Shown here in pieces: positions 45,071 to 53,950 of a stretch of DNA of 64,000 nt; the stretch's first letter is position 1, and each line of letters begins with the position of its first letter. The stretch lies in the NCBI RefSeq assembly GCF_011300685.1, contig NZ_CP049864.1:1914885-1978884 (forward strand), written 5' to 3'. The stretch comes from Lysobacter sp. HDW10 (GTDB lineage: Bacteria; Pseudomonadota; Gammaproteobacteria; Xanthomonadales; Xanthomonadaceae). Under the pieces are notes generated by a model, which was given only the letters and a program-made list of their open reading frames with translations, ran no database searches and was not told where the DNA came from. The translations under genes and the position numbers were made by a program.

Positions 45071-46966
45071 TCAACTATCCAAAGCTTCCCATCTTGCATA
45101 CGCGGCTTCGAGTTCGGATTGCGCACTGGCTAACAGTTCTTGATCCTTTGTGACCTGCTCGCGCTCGCGTTGGAAAAAACTCGGCGCATTCATGGCCTCG
45201 GTCATTTCTGCAATGTCCGCTTCGAGTTTTTCGATACGTAACGGCAAGGCTTCGAGCTCACGCGCCTCGTTGAAACTCAGCTTCCGCTTCGGCTTGGCGA
45301 CCTCATCTTTTGCCAGCGTGCTGGCAGCCGCTGGCTGTGCCTGCGCCGCTTGCACGCGAGCGGCCGATGCAGCTGTGTCACTTGCACGTTGAACTTCCCA
45401 ATCACTGTAGCCACCCACGTATTCGTTCACGCGCCCCTCGCCTTCCATCACGATGGTTGAGGTGACGACGTTGTCGAGAAAGTCGCGATCGTGGCTGACA
45501 ACGATCAGTGTGCCGGGATAGTCCATGAGCAGCGACTCCAGCAACTCCAAAGTTTCGGCGTCCAAATCATTGGTGGGTTCGTCCATCACCAATACGTTGG
45601 AAGGCTGCGCAAACAACTTCGCCAAGAGGAGTCGATTGCGCTCACCACCCGACAACTTGGAGATGGGCGAACGCGCGCGATCCGGCGTAAACAAGAAGTC
45701 TTGCAAGTAGCCGATTGCATGCTTGTGCTTGCCGTTGATTTCAACGCTCTCGCGTCCTTCGGCGACGTTCTCAACCGCCGACCAGTCTTCGCGAAGTTTG
45801 GCGCGGTGCTGATCGAAATACGCCAATTGAAGCTGCGTGCCTTGGATGACCTCACCGCGAACCGGCTGCAATTCGCCGAGAAGCAGTTTCAACAAAGTCG
45901 ACTTACCGCTGCCATTTGCACCGATCAATCCGATGCGATCACCACGCATGATGACCGTTGAAAATTCGTTGATTAGCACGCGATCGCCGAAGCCGAAATG
46001 TAAGTTTTTCGCTTCAATGACTTTCTTGCCGGAGGCTTGTGCGTTTGACGTTTCCAACTTGACGTTGCCCTGCACGTCGCGGCGCTTTGCACGCTCATCG
46101 CGCAGTGCTTTCAATCGACGCACACGACCTTCGTCGCGGGTGCGGCGCGCCTTGATGCCTTGACGAATCCAAACTTCCTCTTGCGCCAAAAGCTTGTCGA
46201 AGCGTGCATTTGCCTGCGCCTCCGCATTGGCGCGCTCTTCGCGTCGACGCACATAGTTGGCCCAATCGCCCGGCCAACTGGTGAGCTGACCCCGATCCAA
46301 TTCGAGAATGCGCGTGGCAAGTGACCGCAAGAAGCGTCGGTCGTGGGTGATAAAGACCAATGCGCCCTGCCAAGACTTCAAGAAGCCTTCCAGCCAATCG
46401 ATGGATTCAATATCCAAGTGGTTGGTCGGTTCGTCGAGCAGCAATACATCCGGTTGCGAAACGAGGGCTTGCGCCAAGAGCACGCGACGCTTCAAACCAC
46501 CCGACAGCGCATTGAACTGAACGTCGCCGTCCAACTCCAACTTTTGCAGCACTTCGGTGACGCGCTGATCCAAAGCCCAGCCATTCGCGTCTTCAATCTT
46601 CGTCTGGATCGCGGCAAACGCTTCCATGTCGAAGTCTTCAGCGTGGCTCAGGTGATGAAACTCCGCCAACCATTCGCCCAGTTGGCCCAAACCTTGCGTG
46701 ACCACAGTCCACACATCGCCATCGGTCCCGTGCGGCACTTCTTGCACCATGTGCGCAATGCGAACGCCTTGCCCCGCGCGAATCTCGCCTTCATCCGCAC
46801 GTTGCTCGCCCGACAGCAGCTTCATGAGGGTCGATTTCCCAGCCCCGTTGCGTCCGATCAACGCAATGCGTTCACCGGATTGGATTTGGAAATTGACGTG
46901 ATCCAACAGATGCAAGTCGCCAATACTGACGACGATGTCTTGGACCGTAACGAGGTCGGTGGCCAT
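45071..46966 (-). CDS. uup: ABC-F ATPase Uup
   Basis: A 631-residue protein with two ABC ATPase halves: Walker A GRNGAGKSTL and GANGSGKSTL, signatures LSGGLKRR and LSGGERNR, and Walker B LLLDEPTNHLD and LVMDEPTNDLD. A C-terminal coiled coil (about 565-631) is typical of Uup. ABC-F proteins act on ribosomes; Uup also affects transposon excision. ATG 46966 is preferred over the start three codons upstream. Confidence 0.92.
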   Translation of the reverse strand: MATDLVTVQDIVVSIGDLHLLDHVNFQIQSGERIALIGRNGAGKSTLMKLLSGEQRADEGEIRAGQGVRIAHMVQEVPHGTDGDVWTVVTQGLGQLGEWLAEFHHLSHAEDFDMEAFAAIQTKIEDANGWALDQRVTEVLQKLELDGDVQFNALSGGLKRRVLLAQALVSQPDVLLLDEPTNHLDIESIDWLEGFLKSWQGALVFITHDRRFLRSLATRILELDRGQLTSWPGDWANYVRRREERANAEAQANARFDKLLAQEEVWIRQGIKARRTRDEGRVRRLKALRDERAKRRDVQGNVKLETSNAQASGKKVIEAKNLHFGFGDRVLINEFSTVIMRGDRIGLIGANGSGKSTLLKLLLGELQPVRGEVIQGTQLQLAYFDQHRAKLREDWSAVENVAEGRESVEINGKHKHAIGYLQDFLFTPDRARSPISKLSGGERNRLLLAKLFAQPSNVLVMDEPTNDLDAETLELLESLLMDYPGTLIVVSHDRDFLDNVVTSTIVMEGEGRVNEYVGGYSDWEVQRASDTAASAARVQAAQAQPAAASTLAKDEVAKPKRKLSFNEARELEALPLRIEKLEADIAEMTEAMNAPSFFQREREQVTKDQELLASAQSELEAAYARWEALDS

Positions 46967-47008
46967 GCAATACACGCTTGAAAACAGACGTGCATTGTAG
47001 TGACCCCC

Positions 47009-47914
47009 TTAACGCAAAGCGAATTCCAATGCTGCGACAGCGGCTGCGGCTTGTGCGTCATTGCATTGAGCGGGCGTTGCGCGCGGGCTGTCCGGATAGA
47101 CTTCGGTGGTCGTGGTGTAGCGCGCATCGGTGACACCAGCGCACAGTCCCAGCGCCTTGAAGTCGTACAAAATCACGCCTTCGGCCACCACTTCGGACCC
47201 AATGATCGTGCCATCCGGATCGGCAGGCGCGATGTGCGTCACCTTTCTGACTGCATCAATCACGGCCGTTTGAAAGGCCAATTGCGGATTGGGCGTATCG
47301 CCGACCGTATAAAAGCCATCTGGAATGGTGCCTGGTTCAAACGGCTTACCATCGCGCGCCGCCAGCGCCGGACGGAATTCCGTTTCGTCTGTATCCGTCG
47401 TCTCATGCAAATCGATATGCACGGCACAAACGCCTGGCAGATCAGCCACCATGGCCATCAGGGCGGCAGATTCGGGTGCTGGACTGTTGCGAACGAAGTT
47501 GCGATTGGGATCAAGCGCTAAAGGATTCCATCGCTGAACGCGCTCATAGGCCCAAGGGCTCACGCAAGGGGCGATCACCAGATTGAGTCGGCCTTCAAAG
47601 GCGGTGGCATGGCGGTCTGCAAACTGAAGCGCGCCTTTGACGCCGCTCGTTTCGTATCCGTGCACGCCTCCGGTGATCAAAGCAAATGGCAGGTCTTCAC
47701 GCCAAGCGCTTGATTTCAGTACGAAAAGCGGAAACGCCCCATCGCTCTCATAATTCAGCGTGCCGTACTGGGTCACTTCGAAGCGATCACGCAAGCGTTC
47801 GATGTCAGGCACCACGTCCTGAAAGTAGCTGCGCTGCTTGGTGCGGCTCTGACGCCAAGCCAGCCGCTCGTCGTCGCCCCAAGGCTGTCCCGGATGACCT
47901 ATCGCACTGTTCAC
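47009..47914 (-). CDS. M14-family zinc carboxypeptidase-like protein
   Basis: A 301-residue protein of the M14/succinylglutamate desuccinylase-like group. The zinc ligands lie in GGVHGYETSG (His-x-x-Glu) and in VHIDLHETTDTDE (His), and the catalytic Glu in TTTEVYPDSPR. No signal peptide is seen, so it is probably cytoplasmic. The substrate is unknown. GTG start; divergent from a diguanylate cyclase gene. Confidence 0.83.
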   Translation of the reverse strand: MNSAIGHPGQPWGDDERLAWRQSRTKQRSYFQDVVPDIERLRDRFEVTQYGTLNYESDGAFPLFVLKSSAWREDLPFALITGGVHGYETSGVKGALQFADRHATAFEGRLNLVIAPCVSPWAYERVQRWNPLALDPNRNFVRNSPAPESAALMAMVADLPGVCAVHIDLHETTDTDETEFRPALAARDGKPFEPGTIPDGFYTVGDTPNPQLAFQTAVIDAVRKVTHIAPADPDGTIIGSEVVAEGVILYDFKALGLCAGVTDARYTTTTEVYPDSPRATPAQCNDAQAAAAVAALEFALR

Positions 47915-48053
47915 ACGCTTTGATCCGACTTAAGTTGTAAGCAGTTTAATCAATGCGTGTGATCTTATCGGCACTTTCTTGAAGTATTGGGTGACGAATA
48001 CAGATCAAACGTGCGATTCTAAAACTCGTCTCACGCGCGACAGGGGGGTCACG

Positions 48054-49787
48054 ATGAGTCGTCATCACTTGCCGCGCTTCATCCTTAAATTCAGCCTTGG
48101 TCTGATCTTCGCGGCCGTATTTGCAGCGGCAACCGCGACCGCACAATCGCGTGTGGAAGTTCAGCAAGACGCACGTGCGTATGCACGCATCGGCAAGTCT
48201 GCCCAGATATTGCATGAGACACGCGGCAAACCTTTGACGTTGAAGGAAGCCGAATCCGCTTACGCGAAAGGCTTGTTCTCGGCTTCAAAAGACGACGTAC
48301 CGAACTTCGGTCACCTGGCACCGCCGACTTGGATCCACTTGTCGATCCACAATGCCGAAACCGCCGCGCCCTATCGCATCTATGTCGCGCAAGGCTGGAC
48401 GGGTCGACTCGAAGCTTGGCTACGGCGACCTGATGGAAGCGTCCAAACTTGGCACGCGGGTCTTCGCGAATTGCCTGCCAAGGATCTCCGCCCTGGCGTG
48501 GGCTTCGGATTTGATACCGAACTTCAGACGGGCACGAGCGAGTTGTTTATTCGCGTGAATAGCAATGCATCAGCTGCGCTGGACATGCGCGTCGTGCCAA
48601 TGCCGCTGACCGCCGCGATGGAATCACGCGCTGAAGCTTGGAATGGCAGTGTGCACGGCTTTCTGCTCGCATTGATCTTGACCTATGCCCTACTTTGGGC
48701 CGCGCTTAAAGACAAGGCACAAGGCCGTTACGTGCTGTACGTCACAATGTATCTGTTCATGCACGTGGGCTATTCGGGCGTCGGTTCACTGTGGTTGTGG
48801 CCGAATGATTCGCATGTGGCAAGGGCGATGATTTTGTCCGGCATGGCCCTGTTTGCCAGCAGCGGCCTGTGGTTCTCGCGAGAGTTTCTGGATTCGCGCA
48901 GCTGGGCACCGAAGCTGGACTTCAAGCTCAAGTGGATGACGCGTATCGTCCTCACGTTTATGGGCACGGTGATCGCATTCGATTTCGATCGAATTGCATT
49001 GCTGCTTTCTTTTCCGTTCCTGATGTTATTCACACTGTTGGAAGTGTGCCTTGGCATTCTTGCTGTGCGGAAAAAGCGCGACCTCGCGGGCATTTTCCTC
49101 ATTGCGTCCTCTTGTAGGTTGACCGGGCTTGTCATCACCAGCCAAGCGGTTGTCGGCCGCATCCCCTTCAACGACTACACGTTCCGAGCCGTTGAAATTG
49201 GTGTTCTGATTGAGGCGACACTTTGGGCGATGGCCTTGGGCTTGCGTTTGCGTCGCGACCGAATCGACCACGTCACGGCCATGCGCTTGGCGCAAAGCGA
49301 TCCGCTCACGGGCTTGTTCAACCGTCGCGGCTTTCTAAATGTTGCCAAGCCCAAAATTGAACATTGTCAGAAAATGGGATTGCCTGTGGCTTTGATCATG
49401 GCCGATCTGGACCACTTCAAAACCGTCAATGACATTCATGGCCACGAGGCCGGCGACGCCGTGCTGATCGAAGCCGCGCAACGATTCAAGGGTGCTGCGC
49501 GATCTGCAGACGTTGTGTGTCGATGGGGCGGTGAAGAATTCTTGATTCTGATGTGCGGGATGAGCCGAGAGAATGCGATCGACTTCGCAGAGCGGCTGCG
49601 CGCGGTGCTTGCGGAAAAACCGATCGTACTTCCCGATAAACAGTTAGCGAATCTGACCACCAGTGTGGGCGTTGTTGTTGATTCGGAATCTCAGCATGCG
49701 CTGGAAGATTTGTTGCACTACGTCGACGCTGCGCTCTACTCGGCTAAGGAAGCCGGTAGGGATTGCGTCATCAAGTCGACGCTTTAA
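48054..49787 (+). CDS. Diguanylate cyclase with 7TMR-DISM sensor
   Basis: A 577-residue sensor. A signal sequence (about 8-31) is followed by a periplasmic 7TMR-DISM extracellular-2 type domain (about 35-185), seven transmembrane helices (about 195-385) and a C-terminal GGDEF domain. The active site is GGEEF (in CRWGGEEFL), preceded by RSAD five residues upstream, an RxxD inhibitory site for product feedback. It makes c-di-GMP. The ATG at 48054 has AGGGGGG upstream; the longer reading to 47979 lacks a signal sequence. Confidence 0.9.
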   Translation: MSRHHLPRFILKFSLGLIFAAVFAAATATAQSRVEVQQDARAYARIGKSAQILHETRGKPLTLKEAESAYAKGLFSASKDDVPNFGHLAPPTWIHLSIHNAETAAPYRIYVAQGWTGRLEAWLRRPDGSVQTWHAGLRELPAKDLRPGVGFGFDTELQTGTSELFIRVNSNASAALDMRVVPMPLTAAMESRAEAWNGSVHGFLLALILTYALLWAALKDKAQGRYVLYVTMYLFMHVGYSGVGSLWLWPNDSHVARAMILSGMALFASSGLWFSREFLDSRSWAPKLDFKLKWMTRIVLTFMGTVIAFDFDRIALLLSFPFLMLFTLLEVCLGILAVRKKRDLAGIFLIASSCRLTGLVITSQAVVGRIPFNDYTFRAVEIGVLIEATLWAMALGLRLRRDRIDHVTAMRLAQSDPLTGLFNRRGFLNVAKPKIEHCQKMGLPVALIMADLDHFKTVNDIHGHEAGDAVLIEAAQRFKGAARSADVVCRWGGEEFLILMCGMSRENAIDFAERLRAVLAEKPIVLPDKQLANLTTSVGVVVDSESQHALEDLLHYVDAALYSAKEAGRDCVIKSTL

Positions 49788-49813
49788 ACCAATACAAATT
49801 CAAGCTGCAGGGT

Positions 49814-50287
49814 CTAACCGCGGATCGCTGCCTCGATCTTGGCCACGTCAATTTTCTTCATCTGCATCATGGCATCGAAGGCGCGCTTCGCGACGTCGCC
49901 ACCCTGCACCATGGCATCGGTCAAGACGCGCGGGGTGATTTGCCAGCTCAGACCCCATTTGTCACGACACCATCCGCATTGGCTTTCTTCGCCGCCATTG
50001 CCGACGATGGCATTCCAATAGCGATCCGTTTCCGCCTGATCGGTCGTCGAGATCTGAAAGGAAAATGCTTCGCTGTGCTTGAAGGCATCGCCGCCGTTGA
50101 TGCCGATGCACGGGATGCCCGCAACGACAAAATCCACGGTTAATGCGTTGCCTTTCTCTCCACCCGGGTAGTCGGAAGGCGCGTAATGGACACGACCCAT
50201 TTCACTGTTTGGAAAAAGGTCCGTGTAGAAGCGGGCCGCCGCCTCGGCGTCGTCTTTGTACCAAAGACACACCGTATTCTTGTTCAT
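49814..50287 (-). CDS. VOC family protein (PhnB-like)
   Basis: A 157-residue vicinal-oxygen-chelate fold protein of the PhnB/3-demethylubiquinone methyltransferase-like group (CLWYKDDAEAAARFYTDLFP; CIGINGGDAFKHSEAFSFQI; CGWCRDKWGLSWQITP). Family members mostly have no assigned reaction. The start is coupled to the preceding diguanylate cyclase stop (TGATG). Confidence 0.87.
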   Translation of the reverse strand: MNKNTVCLWYKDDAEAAARFYTDLFPNSEMGRVHYAPSDYPGGEKGNALTVDFVVAGIPCIGINGGDAFKHSEAFSFQISTTDQAETDRYWNAIVGNGGEESQCGWCRDKWGLSWQITPRVLTDAMVQGGDVAKRAFDAMMQMKKIDVAKIEAAIRG

Positions 50288-51273
50288 CAGATGTTCTCCA
50301 TCTCATTCAAGACAATTTTGTTACGGCCTGCCGTCTTGGCGCTATAGAGCAGGCGGTCAACCGCGTGCACAAAGCCGGTTGATGTTTGATTCTCAAACAC
50401 GCTCGCTGTACCCACGCCAAAGCTCGCTGTGACGTATTCACTTACATCCGAGCCGCCATGCGCGATCTGCAGTTTTGCGATCTCGCGCACGCAGGCCTGT
50501 GCAAGCTCATGCGCCGTGGCTTGGTCCGTATCCGGCATCAGGATGATGAACTCCTCGCCACCAAAACGCGCGACAACATCACTCGATCGACGCATGACAT
50601 TGAGCAATGCACCTGCGACTTTCTTCAAACACTCGTCACCCGCCAAATGACCGTGGATATCGTTGTAGGCCTTGAAGTAATCGATATCCAGCACGATGAG
50701 CGACATCGGCAAACGAGAGTCGCCAGATTCTTTCCACTCTGTTTCGAGCCGTTTGTCGAACATCCGACGATTGGCAATGCCCGTGAGTCCGTCCGTGAAC
50801 GAAAGCAAGGCCAACTCTTCATTGAGGCGGTGCAGTTCGTGTTCGGTGGCTTTTCGCTCGCTGATGTCGAACATAAAGCCGACCAGGCTTTGCACTTCAC
50901 CCTTCGAATTTCGCACCACGTGTACGACGTCTCGAATCCAGACGAAATCGCCATCAGGCTTGAGTGCGCGATAGTCTGCTTCGTGGTCCACACCCGCCTG
51001 CGATTGGGAGACGCAGTAGTTCACAACGAACTCGCGATCCTCCGGATGCATGCGATTGACCCAGTCGTCGACGGTCTTCCAAGTATTAGGTGCCCAGCCA
51101 AGCAAAGGTTCAATTTGTGGACCGATGTACTCAAAAGTCATCGTGGCCCAGTCAATCTTCCAAGGAATGGCCTTGGTCGACTCGAGCAATGTTCGGTAAA
51201 GACCACCCTCTTCAGCACCTTCTTGACCCCCCTGTTCCACACGCGACGAATCGCTCATGTTTCCGCTCATCAT
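50287..51273 (-). CDS. PAS-GGDEF diguanylate cyclase
   Basis: A 328-residue cytoplasmic protein. A PAS domain (about 25-145, with PWKIDWATMTFEYIGPQIEP and the PAC end) leads into a GGDEF domain with GGEEF (in ARFGGEEFI) and RSSD as the RxxD inhibitory site. It lacks membrane helices. ATG at 51273 follows AGGGAC at seven bases. Together with the upstream 7TMR-DISM cyclase this gives two c-di-GMP enzymes within 3.3 kb. Confidence 0.92.
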   Translation of the reverse strand: MMSGNMSDSSRVEQGGQEGAEEGGLYRTLLESTKAIPWKIDWATMTFEYIGPQIEPLLGWAPNTWKTVDDWVNRMHPEDREFVVNYCVSQSQAGVDHEADYRALKPDGDFVWIRDVVHVVRNSKGEVQSLVGFMFDISERKATEHELHRLNEELALLSFTDGLTGIANRRMFDKRLETEWKESGDSRLPMSLIVLDIDYFKAYNDIHGHLAGDECLKKVAGALLNVMRRSSDVVARFGGEEFIILMPDTDQATAHELAQACVREIAKLQIAHGGSDVSEYVTASFGVGTASVFENQTSTGFVHAVDRLLYSAKTAGRNKIVLNEMENI

Positions 51274-51337
51274 AAATGTCCCTAGATCCCAGTCCTATCG
51301 TACTACTTGGCGCGCGCAATCAGACATAATTGCGTGG

Positions 51338-51952
51338 ATGAGAACCTTTGTTTTACGGGCGCGCGCCGCACCGACCGAGAGTCAAAAACTGATCGCCGCC
51401 GTTGGGCAAGATGCGCATACCGAAGTGCTGGCGCACTCCTTGATGAATGCGATCTTTGTGGCGCAATCGCATCGACCGGATGTCGTGGTCTATTTGGTCT
51501 TGGAAAGCACCAAGGACTATTCGCGGACCATCCGTTTTTCGGTCAATGACATGCACGAGCTAACCGGTTTTAACGAAGCCGCCCTGCTCGCCAAGGTGGC
51601 CAAAGCACTTGATGTCTCACAAGGCATGGGCAAAGAAGAAACACGACCGGTTGAGTCGGGCGTTGAAGTGCGAACACTGAGCTTTGAACGACTGGTCCAG
51701 GTGCTTTCCGAAGATCACCAATTGTTTGTCTTGGATCCCAAGGGCAAGTCCATTCGCGATCAGCCGTTCGAAGGCAACCCCTGCTTTCTGCTGACGGATC
51801 ACATTCCTATGCCCAAGAAGACCTTCAATAGCCTGGAGCGCATGGGCACGCAGCGCATTTCCCTAGGCAAGAAAATGCTGTTTGCGTCGCAATGTATTGT
51901 GCTGATCCACTACGAGCTCGACGCTGCCCAACCGCCGGGTTTTTATGCGTGA
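51338..51952 (+). CDS. trmY: TrmY-like tRNA pseudouridine methyltransferase (SPOUT)
   Basis: A 204-residue SPOUT-class protein (MRTFVLRARAAPTE; VVVYLVLEST; FLLTDHIPMPKKTF; ISLGKKMLFASQCIVLIHYELD). It matches the COG1901/TrmY family, which N1-methylates pseudouridine 54 in archaeal tRNA. A few gammaproteobacteria carry homologues of unclear function, and bacterial tRNAs normally have ribothymidine at 54. ATG 51338 gives the family N-terminus; the frame is open further upstream. Confidence 0.83.
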   Translation: MRTFVLRARAAPTESQKLIAAVGQDAHTEVLAHSLMNAIFVAQSHRPDVVVYLVLESTKDYSRTIRFSVNDMHELTGFNEAALLAKVAKALDVSQGMGKEETRPVESGVEVRTLSFERLVQVLSEDHQLFVLDPKGKSIRDQPFEGNPCFLLTDHIPMPKKTFNSLERMGTQRISLGKKMLFASQCIVLIHYELDAAQPPGFYA

Positions 51953-52026
51953 ATGGGTTTGTTGATTTTCACCTGATTTGAAGGTCGAACGGTTGATTCT
52001 GGTGAGCCCTGAACTGGAGTTCCCGA

Positions 52027-52392
52027 ATGGCCTATATCGACGGTTTTGTATTGGCGGTTCCGACTGCCAACAAGGAGAAATTTATCGCCCACTGCGAAAA
52101 GGGCGACTCGGTCTTCATTGAGTACGGCGCAACGCGCGTCGTGGAATGCTGGGGTGACGACGTGTCGCGCGGCAAAGTCACCGATTTTTACGGCGCCGTC
52201 AAAGCAACCGATGACGAAACCGTTGTCTTCTCATGGATCGAATGGCCTGACAAAGCCACGCGCGATGCCGGCATGAAGAAGATGATGGAATCCAACGATC
52301 CGCGGATGGACCCCAAGACCAATCCCATGCCATTTGACGGGATGCGTTTGATCTATGCGGGCTTCGAACCCATCTTCGAATTGAAGGCGTAA
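52027..52392 (+). CDS. DUF1428 family protein (YbaA-like)
   Basis: A 121-residue single-domain dimeric alpha/beta-barrel-type protein (AYIDGFVLAVPTANKEKF; VVFSWIEWPDKATRDAGMKKMM; MPFDGMRLIYAGFEP). DUF1428 proteins have no known function. It is followed by a bidirectional hairpin. Confidence 0.9.
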   Translation: MAYIDGFVLAVPTANKEKFIAHCEKGDSVFIEYGATRVVECWGDDVSRGKVTDFYGAVKATDDETVVFSWIEWPDKATRDAGMKKMMESNDPRMDPKTNPMPFDGMRLIYAGFEPIFELKA

Positions 52393-52403
52393 TTGGTGTA
52401 CTG

Positions 52404-52430
52404 AATGCCTGCCCGGAGGCGGTAGGCATT
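52404..52430. terminator. Bidirectional hairpin between DUF1428 gene and Mrr-type nuclease gene
   Basis: AATGCCTGCC-CGGAGGC-GGTAGGCATT is a ten-pair stem with one G-T wobble and a seven-base loop placed between the convergent stop codons. A short T run (ATTT) follows on the plus strand. Confidence 0.65.
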
Positions 52431-53285
52431 TCAGACCTCTGGAATTGCCCGGAGGTAGGCCTCACGCGCCTTACGCTCAGCCGCCGTTTCTTTGGGTCCG
52501 ACTGCAGAGACCTCTTCTACCCGCGGCTGGCTCGGCGCACCCCACGTTTCGTATTTCGGTTGACTGACTTCGGCTTGAACGCTGGGCAAAGGCTGCACGG
52601 GTTTTGATGCCTGTACGTGAACCACACTCGGCCGCGCAGCTTGAGCGGCTTGGGCTTTGTGCGCAGCTGCTTCCGCACGAGCGACACTCTGCTGCGAAAA
52701 TTTGTGCATTTCGTTATTGAAATTGCCAATCGCAGTTCGGATCACCCACAGCATCACCAGGAAGCTGATAGCCACAAGCAGCAAGCGAATGCCCAAGGGG
52801 ACGTCTTCTTTCTTTTTCGGCATACGGAAACCAGAGACAAAACTCAATTTGGCCGGCGCCACCTCTGTTTTCTCGATGTCGACAAGCGGGCCCACCATGT
52901 CGCGAAGCGCCCGACCATCCACAAGCTCAATCTGACCTGCTTTGTTTGCAGCTAGTTTGGCTGCGTGGGTGAATTCACCACTGGTCAGCAAAATTGCGCG
53001 TGTCGCTTGCTGTGTTGTCATCACACCGAGCAATTGATGAACTTCGTTGTGCGGCACCTGCCGCGTGTTCCAGTGCTTCACTTGGACGACGACGTATTCA
53101 TCACCTTTCCGAAGCTTTAGATCGATACCGCCGTCGTAGCGCTGCCCTGATGCGCCGCCTGTACCGACGTGCTCGACTTGGTAGCCCTGATTCTTGTAGT
53201 AAACGGCCAGAATGGATTCGAGCTGATCCCAGCGCACACGTGTCAACGCGTCGTCACTGGGTTTTCTAATGCGTTTGAGTCCCAT
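52431..53285 (-). CDS. Membrane-anchored Mrr-type restriction endonuclease
   Basis: A 284-residue protein. The N-terminal Mrr_cat domain (about 10-140) has the PD-(D/E)XK motif in the Mrr form, Asp55 in GGIDLKL and Gln68-Val-Lys70 in VVVQVKHW. One transmembrane helix follows at about 163-183 (LGIRLLLVAISFLVMLWVI), then a Gln/Ala-rich coiled segment and a Pro-rich tail. The nuclease thus faces the cytoplasm. Mrr-like enzymes cut methylated DNA or respond to stress. No methylase is present. ATG 53285 has GGGGGA upstream. Confidence 0.82.
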   Translation of the reverse strand: MGLKRIRKPSDDALTRVRWDQLESILAVYYKNQGYQVEHVGTGGASGQRYDGGIDLKLRKGDEYVVVQVKHWNTRQVPHNEVHQLLGVMTTQQATRAILLTSGEFTHAAKLAANKAGQIELVDGRALRDMVGPLVDIEKTEVAPAKLSFVSGFRMPKKKEDVPLGIRLLLVAISFLVMLWVIRTAIGNFNNEMHKFSQQSVARAEAAAHKAQAAQAARPSVVHVQASKPVQPLPSVQAEVSQPKYETWGAPSQPRVEEVSAVGPKETAAERKAREAYLRAIPEV

Positions 53286-53950
53286 GATTCCCCCCGAAAT
53301 CAATGCTTAGCGTAAAGACTGAAACGTGCACGCTGCCGGGGGAATTAAACGCAGCGCACAGTTAGTTTCAGGAAACGCCGTTTGAAGGCGTTTCGCAATC
53401 ATAGCGTGAGAATTCGGCCATAAAACAACATTTTCTGCCGTACTTACTGCATTTGCTATGAAGTGCTTAGCTAAATGGGGAGAAACTTCGAATATGTATG
53501 GCTTTGAACTTCCCGCATCAACGAGTTTGTCGCGTTCCGATATCCGGCAAAGGGCGGCCAAAAAGCACCAATGTTTAGAGATGCATGAGGAATATTAGAT
53601 GCAGCCTTTTGCTTCCCCTCAATTGGCCTTTAGCGAGTTGGCAGCGTGCATATGCGCCAATTTACTGTCTTTGAACTCTTTTTTCTGAACTGTGGTACGG
53701 GAGCTGTCAGAAAATTCTCCGTTGGCAATGACGATATTTAACCGGATCCCGAGCTGGCCCGACAACAGCAGAACCCTGAACCCCCTCAAATGGCATTGTG
53801 CGGTGTCTCGGACTTTTAACATAGCCAAAGCCTTGCCATCAGAAATTTTTTCCGACGCATTTCGCACTTTTCCAGTTCAGGAACGTGAACCCGATCCCGT
53901 TTCTACGGATTGCTACTATCTATTACATTCCTATCCATTGCGGTGCAGAC
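53286..53950. other. 665-base stretch without a convincing gene
   Basis: I see no gene with recognisable protein features here. Two short frames (minus 53619-53867 and plus 53692-53961) are present but lack good ribosome-binding sites and family-like motifs. The stretch is more AT-rich than the core genome. A hairpin GAAACGCC-GTTTGAA-GGCGTTTC lies at 53372-53394. It separates the Mrr-type gene from the DUF262 gene and may hold promoters for both, or decayed coding sequence. Confidence 0.6.
53372..53394. repeat. Small inverted repeat in the island leader
   Basis: GAAACGCC and GGCGTTTC are a perfect eight-base inverted repeat around a seven-base loop, about 85 bases upstream of the Mrr-type gene on its 5' side. 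Could be an operator or a terminator stem; no T run of note follows. Confidence 0.45.

Noticed and set aside
53619-53867. 82-residue minus-strand frame in the island leader
   Set aside because: It has a segment FRVLLLSGQLGIRLN that looks vaguely protein-like, but there is no ribosome-binding site or known family, and it may only be a remnant.
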